A model generated the notes under the pieces. It saw nothing but the letters and a program-made list of their open reading frames with translations, was not told the origin of the DNA and searched no databases. From Spirochaetota bacterium (lineage in GTDB: Bacteria; Spirochaetota; UBA4802; JAFGJZ01), in contig JAEWVM010000047.1 in the NCBI GenBank assembly GCA_023396615.1, forward strand, positions 1-41,740: a stretch of 41,740 bases of DNA, read 5' to 3'. Below, in pieces: positions 23,347 to 32,311 of this stretch. The translations under genes and the position numbers were made by a program. The first letter of the stretch is position 1. Every line of letters begins with the position of its first letter.

Positions 23347-26082
23347 ATGTTTCTTAAGTCGATGGAGCTCTTCGGTTTCAAGTCATTTGCCGACAGGACA
23401 AAAATAGAATTTGAACAGGGTATCACTGTTATTGTCGGTCCTAACGGTTGCGGAAAATCAAATATTGTAGACTCTGTGAAATGGGTGCTTGGAGAAAAGC
23501 AGGCTAAGAATATCCGCGGCGAAAAAATGGAAGACGTTATTTTCAGCGGAACAGAGAGTAGAAAATTTCTCTCGATTGCTGAAGTTTCGCTGGCTTTTAA
23601 TAATGAAACCCGTTTTTTAGGTTTTGATTCGGATGTTGTAACCGTTACAAGAAGAGTTCTTCGTGACGGAGAGAGCGAATATCTGATAAATAAATCGCCT
23701 GTAAGGCTTAAAGATATCGAACAGCTATTCATGGATACCGGAATCGGGAAAAGTTCCTATTCTGTCATGGAGCAGGGCCGTATCGATATGATTCTTTCTT
23801 CCCGTGCGGAAGACCGCCGTTATATTTTTGAAGAAGCTGCCGGAGTATCCCGTTTCAAACTTCAGAAAAAAGAGTCTCTTAAAAAGCTCATTGAAACCGG
23901 AGAAAATCTTGAGCGAATAAATGATATTATTCATGAAATTGAAAGAGAAAAGGACTTAAAGGCCAAACAGGCAGAAAAAACTAAAGTCTATCTTGCTCTT
24001 AAAGATGAGATGAAAAAAAACGACATTAAACTTGTCGCGCTTAAGAATAAAGATCTTGCCAAAAGAAGAGAAAAGCTTTCTGAAACTCTTGCAAAACTTA
24101 ATTCTGAAAGAGATGAACTTTCCGCGAAGATAAGTTCAGTTTCAACAGAAAATGAGACCGATGAAAAATATAAAAACGACATACAGCTTCAGCTTTTTGA
24201 ACTAGATAAAAAGCTTCATACGTATAAAATAAAAGTCGAAGATATTGACCAGAAGACTGAGAAAAACAAAAAACTGATTAAGGAACAGGAAGAGCGTTCC
24301 CAGATGCTCGTCAGCGAGCTTTCCGAAAGAGATAGTTCTAAACTTAAGCTGATCGAAGAAAAAGAAAAATCTCTCAAAACAGGCGAAGAAATAAACAAGA
24401 AAATAGATGAAGATAAAGTTCAGCTGAAAAACTGTTTTGATAACCGTAAACGTAAAATTGAGTTTATTAATGAGTCAAGAGACAATATTGAGAAAAACAA
24501 ATCCGATATCAAGTCTCTTGAAGCTGATCTTTTAAGACTCAGGGAAGATCTGGAAGTTGTAATCAAGCAGCTTATTGACGCAATTGATAAAAGAAAAGCC
24601 GAACTTATGAATTCCGAGGAAGAAAGGCAAAACGTCAGAGGCGATATTCATTTCAAGTTAAGTGCTATTTCCAATAAGCTTAATGAAGCAAAAGAATTTC
24701 TGAGAAGTGGTGTTTCAAGTGAAGCTCTTACTCTCATTGAGTCGATAAATGTTGAAGATCTAGCATCAAAGATATCCATGTTTGAAAGCTATGAAGACGG
24801 ATTTAGAACAATTCTTTTTGATAAGACAGGTATTCATGCTCAGAAAGAAAATATTGATTCGCGGATAAGAGAGAAATCAGCTTTGATTGATAACAAGCGT
24901 GCTGAAAATCAGAATCTAGAGAATGCAATTGCGGAAGCACAGCGGGAACTTGAAAGCATCAATGAAATGATTACACGAATCGAAAAAGATCTTTCGCGCA
25001 ATGACAGTGAGAGAAGCTGGATAGAAAAACATATTGAATCGCTCGATAGACAGATACTCGATATAGTCAGGCATATCGAAAGCATAAAAACCGAAATAAC
25101 TAAATCAGAAAAGCATATCGCCGAATTAAATGCAGAGATTGAAGACTGGAAGATCAGGCTTGTTGAATTTAATGAAAGAACGCAGAGTCTTCATGGTAAA
25201 ATTGAAGAAAATAAAGTAAAGAAAGATGAAATTGAAAACCGGATTAAGGGCCGTAAAGAATCCACTATAGTGGATATGGATAATCTTAATAAAATCAATC
25301 AAAGAATCGGAGAATGTGATAAAAACGTAGTAGAATATGATTATAAACTTTCTTCACTTGAAGAGTATTTATGGATAGAATACGAAAAAAAATTATCCGA
25401 TCTCAATAACATCAAAGTTGATGAATTTGAAATTTCATCTTTGAATGAAGAAATTCAAAAAATAAAAAAGAAAATTAGTGATCTTGGTCCTATAAATAAT
25501 CTTGCGATAGAAGAATTCGCAGATCTCAAAAAGCGTTTTGAGTATTATATTGAACAAAAACAGGATATTGAAAAAGCCAGACAGGATATCATGTCGGTTA
25601 TAGAAGAAATCAATAATACTTCAATAAACATGTTTCTTGATACGTTTGAGCAGATTCGAAAAAATTTCAGCCAAATTTTTCAGCAGCTTTTTGAAGGCGG
25701 ACAGGCTGATGTCGCTTTAACTGATCCCGAAAAGATTCTCGATAGCGGAATTGATATTACTGTAAGGCCTCCGGGCAAGAAACCTAAAAGCATTACGCTG
25801 CTTTCGGGTGGAGAGCGCTCTCTTACTGCTATTGCTTTGCTTTTTGCAACATATATGGTAAAACCGTCTCCGTTTTGTTTTCTTGATGAAATTGATGCGG
25901 CACTCGACGAATCAAACGTTGAAAGATTTTTACGTATGATGAAACAGTTTTCACAGAAAACACAATTTATAATGATTTCACATAATAAGAAGTCAATGAG
26001 TGTCGGTTCGTCTCTTTATGGAATAACCATGGAAGAACCAGGAGTTTCGCGTGTAATTTCCGTTAAACTCGATAGAAAATAA
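23347..26082 (+). CDS. smc: Chromosome segregation protein SMC, short form
   Basis: SMC organises and segregates chromosomes as a coiled-coil ATPase dimer. The heads are canonical. The N-terminal GPNGCGKSNIVDSVKWVLGEK Walker A is near residues 32-52 and EQGRIDMIL is near 138. The C-terminal signature is LLSGGERSLTAIALLFATY, Walker B is FCFLDEIDAALDESN, and a switch His lies in MISHNK. Between them are about 600 residues of coiled coil. Total length is 911 aa against roughly 1,150-1,200 in most bacteria. The canonical globular hinge of about 150 residues is not visible; the centre (about 440-500, around FESYEDGFRTILFDKTGIHA) is the only non-coil break. No scpA or scpB is in the window. Confidence 0.93.
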   Translation: MFLKSMELFGFKSFADRTKIEFEQGITVIVGPNGCGKSNIVDSVKWVLGEKQAKNIRGEKMEDVIFSGTESRKFLSIAEVSLAFNNETRFLGFDSDVVTVTRRVLRDGESEYLINKSPVRLKDIEQLFMDTGIGKSSYSVMEQGRIDMILSSRAEDRRYIFEEAAGVSRFKLQKKESLKKLIETGENLERINDIIHEIEREKDLKAKQAEKTKVYLALKDEMKKNDIKLVALKNKDLAKRREKLSETLAKLNSERDELSAKISSVSTENETDEKYKNDIQLQLFELDKKLHTYKIKVEDIDQKTEKNKKLIKEQEERSQMLVSELSERDSSKLKLIEEKEKSLKTGEEINKKIDEDKVQLKNCFDNRKRKIEFINESRDNIEKNKSDIKSLEADLLRLREDLEVVIKQLIDAIDKRKAELMNSEEERQNVRGDIHFKLSAISNKLNEAKEFLRSGVSSEALTLIESINVEDLASKISMFESYEDGFRTILFDKTGIHAQKENIDSRIREKSALIDNKRAENQNLENAIAEAQRELESINEMITRIEKDLSRNDSERSWIEKHIESLDRQILDIVRHIESIKTEITKSEKHIAELNAEIEDWKIRLVEFNERTQSLHGKIEENKVKKDEIENRIKGRKESTIVDMDNLNKINQRIGECDKNVVEYDYKLSSLEEYLWIEYEKKLSDLNNIKVDEFEISSLNEEIQKIKKKISDLGPINNLAIEEFADLKKRFEYYIEQKQDIEKARQDIMSVIEEINNTSINMFLDTFEQIRKNFSQIFQQLFEGGQADVALTDPEKILDSGIDITVRPPGKKPKSITLLSGGERSLTAIALLFATYMVKPSPFCFLDEIDAALDESNVERFLRMMKQFSQKTQFIMISHNKKSMSVGSSLYGITMEEPGVSRVISVKLDRK

Positions 26083-26129
26083 TGTAACTTTTTTTCAGAT
26101 GAATGTCATAAATAGATGACGGAGGATAT

Positions 26130-27122
26130 ATGAGAAAATTACTATTCGCGGTTTTATTTTCATTTTCTTTATTCGCCGATGAAGCATTAATCGTCAGAAA
26201 TACAAAAGTCAGTTATGACATTAATATGAATGTAATAAGAATAGAGTGGGAAGGTCTGGGTTATAATTCTTATGCTGTATACAGATCTGAAAAACTTGAT
26301 TCTGATTTTGTTCAAATTGCTATTGTTGAAAATTCTCTAGTTTATGAAGATTCAAATATTGAAAAGGGCGTAAACTATTGGTATAAGATAATACCCGCTG
26401 CGCAAGCTGATACTCAAGTAGCTGTCGAAAAGTTTATTACCGATGAGAAATATGTTTTGTTTCATACACCGGTTAATACAGATTCGACTGAGGCTCAGGC
26501 TGTCGAAACAATAATTGACAGTAACCCTAATTCAATGCCGGTATATTCTGCATATTCTTCCAAGCCAATTCCATCAGGTTTGCCTCTTGATAAACTTATT
26601 AGAGAAAAGAAGCAAACAATAAAAACTCCAAAAGATCCTGCGCAATTGACTTTGCAAAACAGACGTATTAATTATCTTAAAAAGTTTTATATGAATTCCA
26701 TTAAACTTTCTCTTGTTATGAGTTTTTCAAAACAGTATATTAACAATGGAGAATTGCGCATATTTGACAATTTTACAGATTATGAGCTGAAAGAAGGGGA
26801 AAGGAAGGTTATTTTTTTCGGTAGCGATTATGACTATGCAGTTGAATTTGAATCAAAGAAACTATTTAATATTCTCAACGGGTCAGAGGATGATGATCTT
26901 AAAGAACTGCTTTTAAAGAATGCAGAGACATTTTGTCTTTATTCCGGAGAGAAACCTTATATTGATAAAGATGGAAAAACGCGTTATATTCATACATTTG
27001 ACGCGGTGGGTCTTTCAACACGATATCTGAAAAATGACAAGGATTGGAAAAAGAAAACTATTATGGTATCTACTTCTCGAAAAGATTTACAACAGAAGCT
27101 TCAGAATGCTCAGCGCAGATAA
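26130..27122 (+). CDS. Exported protein with an Fn3-like domain
   Basis: This is a 330 aa protein with a cleavable-type signal (MRKLLFAVLFSFSLFADE). Residues about 20-105 look like a fibronectin type III fold: IRIEWEGLGYNSYAVYRSEK, then VYEDSNIEKGVNYWYKIIPA. A Ser/Pro/Thr-rich linker follows, and then a C-terminal domain of about 180 residues that I do not recognise (around LRIFDNFTDYELKEGERKVI and GEKPYIDKDGKTRYIHTFDA). ACGGAGG precedes the ATG. It overlaps the VanW gene, and with the AMMECR1 gene forms a three-gene set of exported proteins. A periplasmic or surface role is likely; the function is unknown. Confidence 0.75.
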   Translation: MRKLLFAVLFSFSLFADEALIVRNTKVSYDINMNVIRIEWEGLGYNSYAVYRSEKLDSDFVQIAIVENSLVYEDSNIEKGVNYWYKIIPAAQADTQVAVEKFITDEKYVLFHTPVNTDSTEAQAVETIIDSNPNSMPVYSAYSSKPIPSGLPLDKLIREKKQTIKTPKDPAQLTLQNRRINYLKKFYMNSIKLSLVMSFSKQYINNGELRIFDNFTDYELKEGERKVIFFGSDYDYAVEFESKKLFNILNGSEDDDLKELLLKNAETFCLYSGEKPYIDKDGKTRYIHTFDAVGLSTRYLKNDKDWKKKTIMVSTSRKDLQQKLQNAQRR

Positions 27123-27816
27123 AGTTTATACAGTATTTTTTATTACCTTTTCGTTGATTTCAACTGCCTTTTCCATGGATGGTAAGGCAGTTGTTGTTTC
27201 CGCATATGCTACAAGTGTCAATGAACAGCCCGCGGCTGTTAAAAGAAACATTTCAATAGCTTCATCTAAAATAAACGGCATCATTATTAGAAATGGAGAG
27301 ATTTTTTCTTTTAACAAAACTGTTGGAGAAGCTACAGTTTCTAATGGATTTATGCCGGGAAATGTTCTATATCGTGATTCAATAGTTGTTGAGGTCGGAG
27401 GAGGTATTTGCCAGGTATCTTCAACGCTTTTTAATGCTTTTCTCCTTTCCGGTTTTACAATTGTTGAACGTCATCGGCATTTTCAGCCTGTTAGCTATGT
27501 TCCGCTAGGTCTTGATTCGACAATTAAATACGGGAAAAAGGATTTACGGGTTAAGAATACTACCGGAAAAGATATACGGATATATTGTGAAATTAATGAA
27601 TCTGTTTATTCTGTTAAGTTGACTGCTAATTCATATTCTGATGAGATTTTTGAAATATATACAGAAGAAAATGAATTAGTATCTCCTATTGAAGATGAAC
27701 AGGTTCAAAACGGTGTTGAAGTTGAAGTATTCAGAAGAAAAATAGTCAAGGGCAAACTTAAAGAAACATTTCTGTTGTACAAAGATTTTTATCCGCCGGT
27801 GAGAAATAATAATTGA
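27106..27816 (+). CDS. VanW-family exported protein
   Basis: The protein is 236 aa from ATG 27106. An upstream in-frame start at 27034 exists but lies deep inside the preceding gene and would spoil the signal sequence YTVFFITFSLISTAFS. The VanW domain is clear: EIFSFNKTVGEATVSNGFMP, VVEVGGGICQVSSTLFNAFL and HRHFQPVSYVPLGLDSTI. VanW is named from a vancomycin-resistance cluster, but the domain is widespread and its activity undefined; it is generally linked to the cell wall. It overlaps the Fn3 gene by 17 bases and the AMMECR1 gene by one. Nothing here suggests glycopeptide resistance. Confidence 0.88.
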   Translation: MLSADKVYTVFFITFSLISTAFSMDGKAVVVSAYATSVNEQPAAVKRNISIASSKINGIIIRNGEIFSFNKTVGEATVSNGFMPGNVLYRDSIVVEVGGGICQVSSTLFNAFLLSGFTIVERHRHFQPVSYVPLGLDSTIKYGKKDLRVKNTTGKDIRIYCEINESVYSVKLTANSYSDEIFEIYTEENELVSPIEDEQVQNGVEVEVFRRKIVKGKLKETFLLYKDFYPPVRNNN

Positions 27817-28385
27817 TGAAAATATTATGGGTGTATTTGTTTTTATTTCTTTCTAACAACAGCATTATCTCGTGGGAAAACTTAGAATCAAATCAGAAGA
27901 ATCAAATTTCGAATTGGCTTTTTTCGTCATCAAAAAATATATTGGATGGTAAATCCGTTCAGAAAACTGATATAATTTTTCCCCAAATAAAATCAGGTTT
28001 GTTTGTTACTCTAATTCTTAACAATAAAGTAAGAGGCTGTTACGGAGCTTTTTATCATGATTCCGCTGACTCAAAATTTCTCATAGAAAAATATCTTCGC
28101 GGAGCATTGCGGTCTGATCCAAGATATAAACCTTTATCTTCTGAAGGAATTCAAAACATGCACATTGTTCTGACTTTTGCATCAGAACCTGAAATAATTG
28201 AGGATATTTATTCAATTGATACTGAAGAATACGGCATTATGGCTGAATCCGGAACATCCGTTTTTATTTTAGTTCCTGCTGAGCTTAAGATGCGCGAGCA
28301 GGTTGCACAATTTATGAAAAAAATAAAAGCTGAGCGTATTTATAAATTTAAATCATATACTATAACTTTCACTCAAATACCATAG
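27816..28385 (+). CDS. AMMECR1-domain protein with a signal-like N terminus
   Basis: The protein is 189 aa. The AMMECR1 core is visible: GLFVTLILNNKVRGCYGAF in place of the usual RGCIG, LRGALRSDPRYKPLSSEGI, MHIVLTFASEPEII and a C-terminal beta region. The family is conserved from archaea to humans and may be catalytic, with the RGC.G motif as the proposed site. Members are normally cytosolic, but this one starts MKILWVYLFLFLSNNSIIS, which looks like an export signal, and sits in an operon of exported proteins. TTG 27813 is an alternative start; ATG 27816 overlaps the VanW stop by one base. The 3' end overlaps the opposite gene by 17 bases. Confidence 0.78.
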   Translation: MKILWVYLFLFLSNNSIISWENLESNQKNQISNWLFSSSKNILDGKSVQKTDIIFPQIKSGLFVTLILNNKVRGCYGAFYHDSADSKFLIEKYLRGALRSDPRYKPLSSEGIQNMHIVLTFASEPEIIEDIYSIDTEEYGIMAESGTSVFILVPAELKMREQVAQFMKKIKAERIYKFKSYTITFTQIP

Positions 28386-28791
28386 CACCGTCTTGCAGAA
28401 TTACATCAATGATGTACTTATCGCGCTTGATATTCAGAGGTGTGCATAGTACCATTTGACCCTTGAATTCGAAAATATCGCCTTTTTTCATTAAATCGAT
28501 ATAGTCTTTCTTCTCAGAATAAATATGAAAGATGAATGTTGTCTGGTTTGATTCAACTAGGGTAGAAGTTATTCTGTATGATCTTTTGTATTCAGTATTT
28601 TCGTCAACTGATTCTATTACAACTTTTGCTGATATAATATTTTTTTGAAGAGATAATATGTATTTATCCTTTTCAATTGGATTCATTTTGGTGATTCTTA
28701 TTATATTTAAAGAATTGAAAATGAAAATGTTATCTGAAACAAGAGTCGTTGATGTAAACATCAGAAAAACTGAAGTTAGCAATATTTTCAT
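28369..28791 (-). CDS. Small exported protein of unknown function
   Basis: This is a 140 aa protein with a signal-like N terminus (MKILLTSVFLMFTSTTLVS) and a beta-rich mature part containing KVVIESVDENTEYKRSYRIT, MKKGDIFEFKGQMVLCTPLN and KYIIDVILQDG, which could be a small beta-barrel. I do not recognise the family. It is the last gene of the amidase-HtrA operon, beginning one base after the HtrA stop, so it is probably periplasmic and works with them. Its 3' end overlaps the AMMECR1 gene by 17 bases, with no terminator between. Confidence 0.7.
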   Translation of the reverse strand: MKILLTSVFLMFTSTTLVSDNIFIFNSLNIIRITKMNPIEKDKYILSLQKNIISAKVVIESVDENTEYKRSYRITSTLVESNQTTFIFHIYSEKKDYIDLMKKGDIFEFKGQMVLCTPLNIKRDKYIIDVILQDGAMVFE

Positions 28792-28792
28792 T

Positions 28793-30034
28793 TTATTCTT
28801 CCGGTTTCAATAAATAATGTTCTGTTCCGCGTTTAATGATAACACTTTCTATTTTGTATGAGTTTGATTTCATTCGTTTCAAAAAAGTTGTCATATCCGG
28901 AGTTTTTTTACCATTTACAGCTATTATTGAGTCTCCTATTTCAAGAGATTCAATTTTAGAAAATGAGCTGACATCTGATACAACCGGAAAACCTTCAGAA
29001 TCCTTGGAAACTGAAAAGCCGTATTTCTTTCTAATTTTGTCATATTGCGTATTTTTATCAGTAATATTTTCGGAAAAAAATAATTTTTTATCCAAAAGAA
29101 TTCCATTTCTTGAAACGGTGAGAAACAATTCTGTGTCAATATTCTTATTTTTGATTAATCTGATAAGAGAACCTTTTGAATTTATTAGAATTCCATCAGC
29201 TTCTTTTATTAAGTCTCCTTTTTTTAAACCTGCAATATCAGCCGGAGATCCTGATGTTATTGAAATTATTTTGACATTACGTTTGTCTGATTCGAATTCT
29301 TCTTTTACCAATATTCCAATCCATCCTCTTCGTACTCTTTCGTAAAGCAGAAGATCCTCTGCAACTTTTTTTACTATATATGAAGGAATGGCAAAACTGA
29401 TACCTTGAAAAGAACCGTTGGAAGTACGTATTGCGCTGTTTATTCCGATCATCTGTCCATTAAGGTTTATCAATGGACCGCCTGAGTTTCCGGGATTAAT
29501 CGGCACATCAGTCTGAATAAAATCTTCAATGGCGGAAAATCCTATATCGCATCTGCCCATTGATGAAATTATTCCGCTTGTTATTGAGTGTCTGAGCCCG
29601 TACGGGTTACCTACTGCAATAACTGTTTCTCCCTCGATTGAATTTGAAGAATCCGCCAATTCTACGGGAATATATTTGCCGTTCTTTAATTTCATCAAAG
29701 CCAAATCAGTCTCATAGTCAAATCTGAAGTAATTACCTGATGTAAATTTTTCAAATTCTGTTTCTGTGCCGTCAGAAAGAGTTGCGATATAATAATCTCC
29801 TTTCTTTACTACATGATAATTTGTTATTACATGACCTTTTGATGAAATAACGGTTCCGGATCCGTATCCTGTTTTATAATAAACTGTTTTTCCATTAATT
29901 ATTTTTGAAGAAAATACAGTGATCAGTACTACGGATTCTTTAGCCTTTTTGGCAGCATAAGATATGTCATTTGAAAATATCGATGAAGACGCTAAAAGAA
30001 ATGATAAAAGACTGATTTTTAAATAATTCATCAT
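28793..30034 (-). CDS. HtrA/Deg-family periplasmic serine protease
   Basis: HtrA proteases degrade misfolded envelope proteins. The protein is 413 aa with a signal peptide (ISLLSFLLASSSIFS). The catalytic triad is His74 (ITNYHVV), Asp110 (YETDLALMKL) and Ser184 (PINPGNSGGPLINL). Two PDZ domains follow: one around RRGWIGILVKEEF to SGSPADIAGLKKGDLIKEADG, and a second, weaker one ending IESLEIGDSIIAVNGKKTPD. The start overlaps the amidase stop (ATGA), with a second ATG directly after the first. The operon with an amidase suggests cell-wall stress or turnover duties. Confidence 0.94.
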   Translation of the reverse strand: MMNYLKISLLSFLLASSSIFSNDISYAAKKAKESVVLITVFSSKIINGKTVYYKTGYGSGTVISSKGHVITNYHVVKKGDYYIATLSDGTETEFEKFTSGNYFRFDYETDLALMKLKNGKYIPVELADSSNSIEGETVIAVGNPYGLRHSITSGIISSMGRCDIGFSAIEDFIQTDVPINPGNSGGPLINLNGQMIGINSAIRTSNGSFQGISFAIPSYIVKKVAEDLLLYERVRRGWIGILVKEEFESDKRNVKIISITSGSPADIAGLKKGDLIKEADGILINSKGSLIRLIKNKNIDTELFLTVSRNGILLDKKLFFSENITDKNTQYDKIRKKYGFSVSKDSEGFPVVSDVSSFSKIESLEIGDSIIAVNGKKTPDMTTFLKRMKSNSYKIESVIIKRGTEHYLLKPEE

Positions 30035-31377
30035 TTACTCACAAGATCAAAGTATGATTCTTTTTCAATATTATATTTTTGAAGATTGATTTTTTTGTAT
30101 TTTGGTTTATTTCCAAAATCCAGACTGTTTATGATTATTGTTTCGGCTAAAAGAGAGTAAGAAGCGACTGCAACTGCTTCAGCCAAAGCATCTGTTTCTT
30201 CAGTAAGTATTTTTCTGAACTTATAACTGGTTAGATAACCTATTTCAATATAAGCGTTAATTGCGTTAAGAAGAATAGGGTTGAGCCAGCATGAATAATA
30301 CGGGTCTTTTGCATAAACATAGTTTTTCATTCCCCGCAATTCAAGTGAGGCGATCATGAATCTTATGATTTCCATTGTTGCATAATGATTGTCGCCTCCG
30401 AATCCTTCTTCTCCTCCGTCTCTTTTAAAGTTCTCGTAAACAGACATTTCTCTTTTCCAAAATCTGGTGTCCGGTGTAAACTTTTCGAGATTTTTGCTGT
30501 ATGATCCTCTGCTTGAAATAGCTTCTTTTTTCCATGAAGCAAAATCCGAATAACTCCATTTTACCATATTCTGTTTGAATCCTTTGAAATCTGAAGGATT
30601 GTATTCAAAGCTGGGGAGTTTAAGCTGATATGATGTAAAATAAAGAGCGACATCGTTTACAAAAGATTCGAATGAATCCGTATTATTGTTTTTAATCAGC
30701 CAATAATCCGCTGCATCAGGCATTGATATGTAAAAATCATCTGAGTTTTTATTTTTGTAGTATTCAATTCCTTTTTTAAAGTATCTGAAAGGAGGAATTA
30801 TAATTGCGGTAAAACCCTGATGCCTAGGCGGAGGAGAATAGTCGCAATGAAGCGAAATTACAAGTTGTGGTTTTAGTTTGTTTATAGCAGTGATTCGGCC
30901 CTCTGCAATTTTCCCATTTGATGGATAATCAAATAACCTATAAGGAGCATTCGGGTCTTTGATATTTTTTGCTTCTGATTCATTTAACGTTTTTGGTCTT
31001 GATATGTGACTATGTATTATGGAATGACCGATAGGTTTGATTCCGTATTTGGAAAGTATTGATTTAAATTTGTTAAATCCGTCTTTTGTCTTTGTCAGTT
31101 TCAATATTTCATTGGATTTATAAGCTATTGCGTACATAAGTTCGCTTTCTTTTAATCCTAAATGTACTGCGCCGGAACGGAATGTTGAGAGATATTGCTT
31201 TGATAAAGGATCGTATCTGTCGCCGTTTATTGACAGTGGGGGATCATCCGTCCCGCCGTGACCAGGATCAAGGACTACAGTATATTCCTTCACTTTTTCA
31301 ATATTTAGTAATGAAGAATTTGAAAAAGAAAGAATGCTTATTGCAGCAATAATTATCAGTATTTTTTTTTGTCTCAT
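30031..31377 (-). CDS. N-acetylmuramoyl-L-alanine amidase with a large insertion
   Basis: This is an Amidase_3-type zinc enzyme that cuts the bond between MurNAc and the stem peptide. It is 448 aa with a signal peptide (ILIIIAAISILSFSNS). Zinc ligands are His40 (LDPGHGG), Glu77 (GLKESEL) and His177 (ISLHCDY), with the catalytic Glu378 in IEIGYLTSYKFR. In ordinary family members that last motif follows about 50-60 residues after the second His. Here about 200 residues intervene, rich in aromatic and charged residues, which probably fold as a lid or substrate-selecting domain. The gene starts only ten bases after a strong hairpin, so expression may depend on readthrough. Confidence 0.85.
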   Translation of the reverse strand: MRQKKILIIIAAISILSFSNSSLLNIEKVKEYTVVLDPGHGGTDDPPLSINGDRYDPLSKQYLSTFRSGAVHLGLKESELMYAIAYKSNEILKLTKTKDGFNKFKSILSKYGIKPIGHSIIHSHISRPKTLNESEAKNIKDPNAPYRLFDYPSNGKIAEGRITAINKLKPQLVISLHCDYSPPPRHQGFTAIIIPPFRYFKKGIEYYKNKNSDDFYISMPDAADYWLIKNNNTDSFESFVNDVALYFTSYQLKLPSFEYNPSDFKGFKQNMVKWSYSDFASWKKEAISSRGSYSKNLEKFTPDTRFWKREMSVYENFKRDGGEEGFGGDNHYATMEIIRFMIASLELRGMKNYVYAKDPYYSCWLNPILLNAINAYIEIGYLTSYKFRKILTEETDALAEAVAVASYSLLAETIIINSLDFGNKPKYKKINLQKYNIEKESYFDLVSK

Positions 31378-31387
31378 TTTAATTCTT

Positions 31388-31428
31388 AAGCAATAAAAAA
31401 AGGGGTAAGCCCCCTTTTTTTATTGCTT
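31388..31428. terminator. Strong 18-bp hairpin terminator, possible attenuator
   Basis: A perfect 18-bp inverted repeat AAGCAATAAAAAAAGGGG (31388-31405) pairs with 31411-31428 across a five-base loop. Read on minus, the GGGG/CCCC core is followed by seven T, a classic intrinsic terminator for the 266-aa gene. It sits ten bases before the amidase start, with no obvious separate amidase promoter, so partial readthrough could set amidase-HtrA expression. Confidence 0.85.
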
Positions 31429-31445
31429 CAATGTTCTCATCAAGA

Positions 31446-32246
31446 TTATTTAGGCATCGGCTCATCTTCTTTAAGATTGGTATACTCTGATGCTGTAGTT
31501 TTCTTGTTAGGATCCCAAATACGGTTTCTGTTGTCGGCTTTGTCTCTGTCGTATTTTCCTCTGAATTCTTTAGGATTGATTTCTTCAAGAATTCTGATAG
31601 CATAAGTTTTTGCAACTCTGTAATGAAAAATAGATGTCGCATATATATCATCTGATCTCTGTCTTTCAGCATCATCAAGCTGTCCATAAGCGACTCTAAG
31701 TCTCATTTTGTTATGAAAGAGAATCTTGTTTTTCTTCGGATCAGCTGAAGATTTTGAGTCCAAAGTTAATTCAAGAATGTTATTGGCGCAGAGATTTAAC
31801 ATTTCAAGAGTGTCTTTTTTGTAGGCATCAGAAATTTTCTGATAAAACTGATTGATCATTTTTTTGTTTTCTTCAAGTTTTACACGAGCATAAACGATGT
31901 TTCTTCTGTAGAAAAGATCAACACCGACTTTGTAGCCGTCGTAGCATTTTTTGTAATCTTCCTGCCAGTCGCCATGAGTATCTTTATAATTTTCTTTGAT
32001 TACATTTAGAGTGAATATCTGGTCGAGATTAGTCTTCATGAGCTTCTCAACAACATCGTTTGCATGAAATTTAGCTAGATAGTTATCCTCAGGTCGGTCT
32101 GCTTCCGAATACTGAGACGCGGGATCGGTTTTACTCTGATCAACTCCTCCGGCAGTAGAATCTGTCTTGGCTGCTTCCTGTGAAAAAGAAATTGTTGTTA
32201 AAAAAAGTGCCGCGAATACGAGTGCAAGCGTTTTATACTTTGCCAT
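31446..32246 (-). CDS. Exported helical protein of unknown function
   Basis: This is a 266 aa protein with a signal peptide (TLALVFAALFLTTISFS). The mature part starts with a disordered acidic stretch (about residues 24-55) and continues as long helices: ANDVVEKLMKTNLDQIFTLN, YARVKLEENKKMINQFYQKI and EMLNLCANNILELTLDSKSS. A tail around YAIRILEEINPKEFRGKYDR ends in a low-complexity region. I do not recognise the family. It has a strong AGGAG site, a good promoter and its own terminator, which point to high expression as a monocistronic gene. An abundant periplasmic structural or scaffold protein is a guess. Confidence 0.8.
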   Translation of the reverse strand: MAKYKTLALVFAALFLTTISFSQEAAKTDSTAGGVDQSKTDPASQYSEADRPEDNYLAKFHANDVVEKLMKTNLDQIFTLNVIKENYKDTHGDWQEDYKKCYDGYKVGVDLFYRRNIVYARVKLEENKKMINQFYQKISDAYKKDTLEMLNLCANNILELTLDSKSSADPKKNKILFHNKMRLRVAYGQLDDAERQRSDDIYATSIFHYRVAKTYAIRILEEINPKEFRGKYDRDKADNRNRIWDPNKKTTASEYTNLKEDEPMPK

Positions 32247-32311
32247 ATTATAACTCCTGTAGTCTTAGCGACGACCCGCATTTATTAGGCGGACATCACA
32301 CAATTGTTAGT

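Noticed and set aside
27106..27816. VanW as a vancomycin resistance determinant
   Set aside because: The domain is widespread and none of vanH, vanA, vanX or the regulators is present.
28836..29345. 169-aa plus-strand open frame
   Set aside because: It is fully antisense to the HtrA gene, which has an intact catalytic triad; it has no ribosome site and no recognisable fold.
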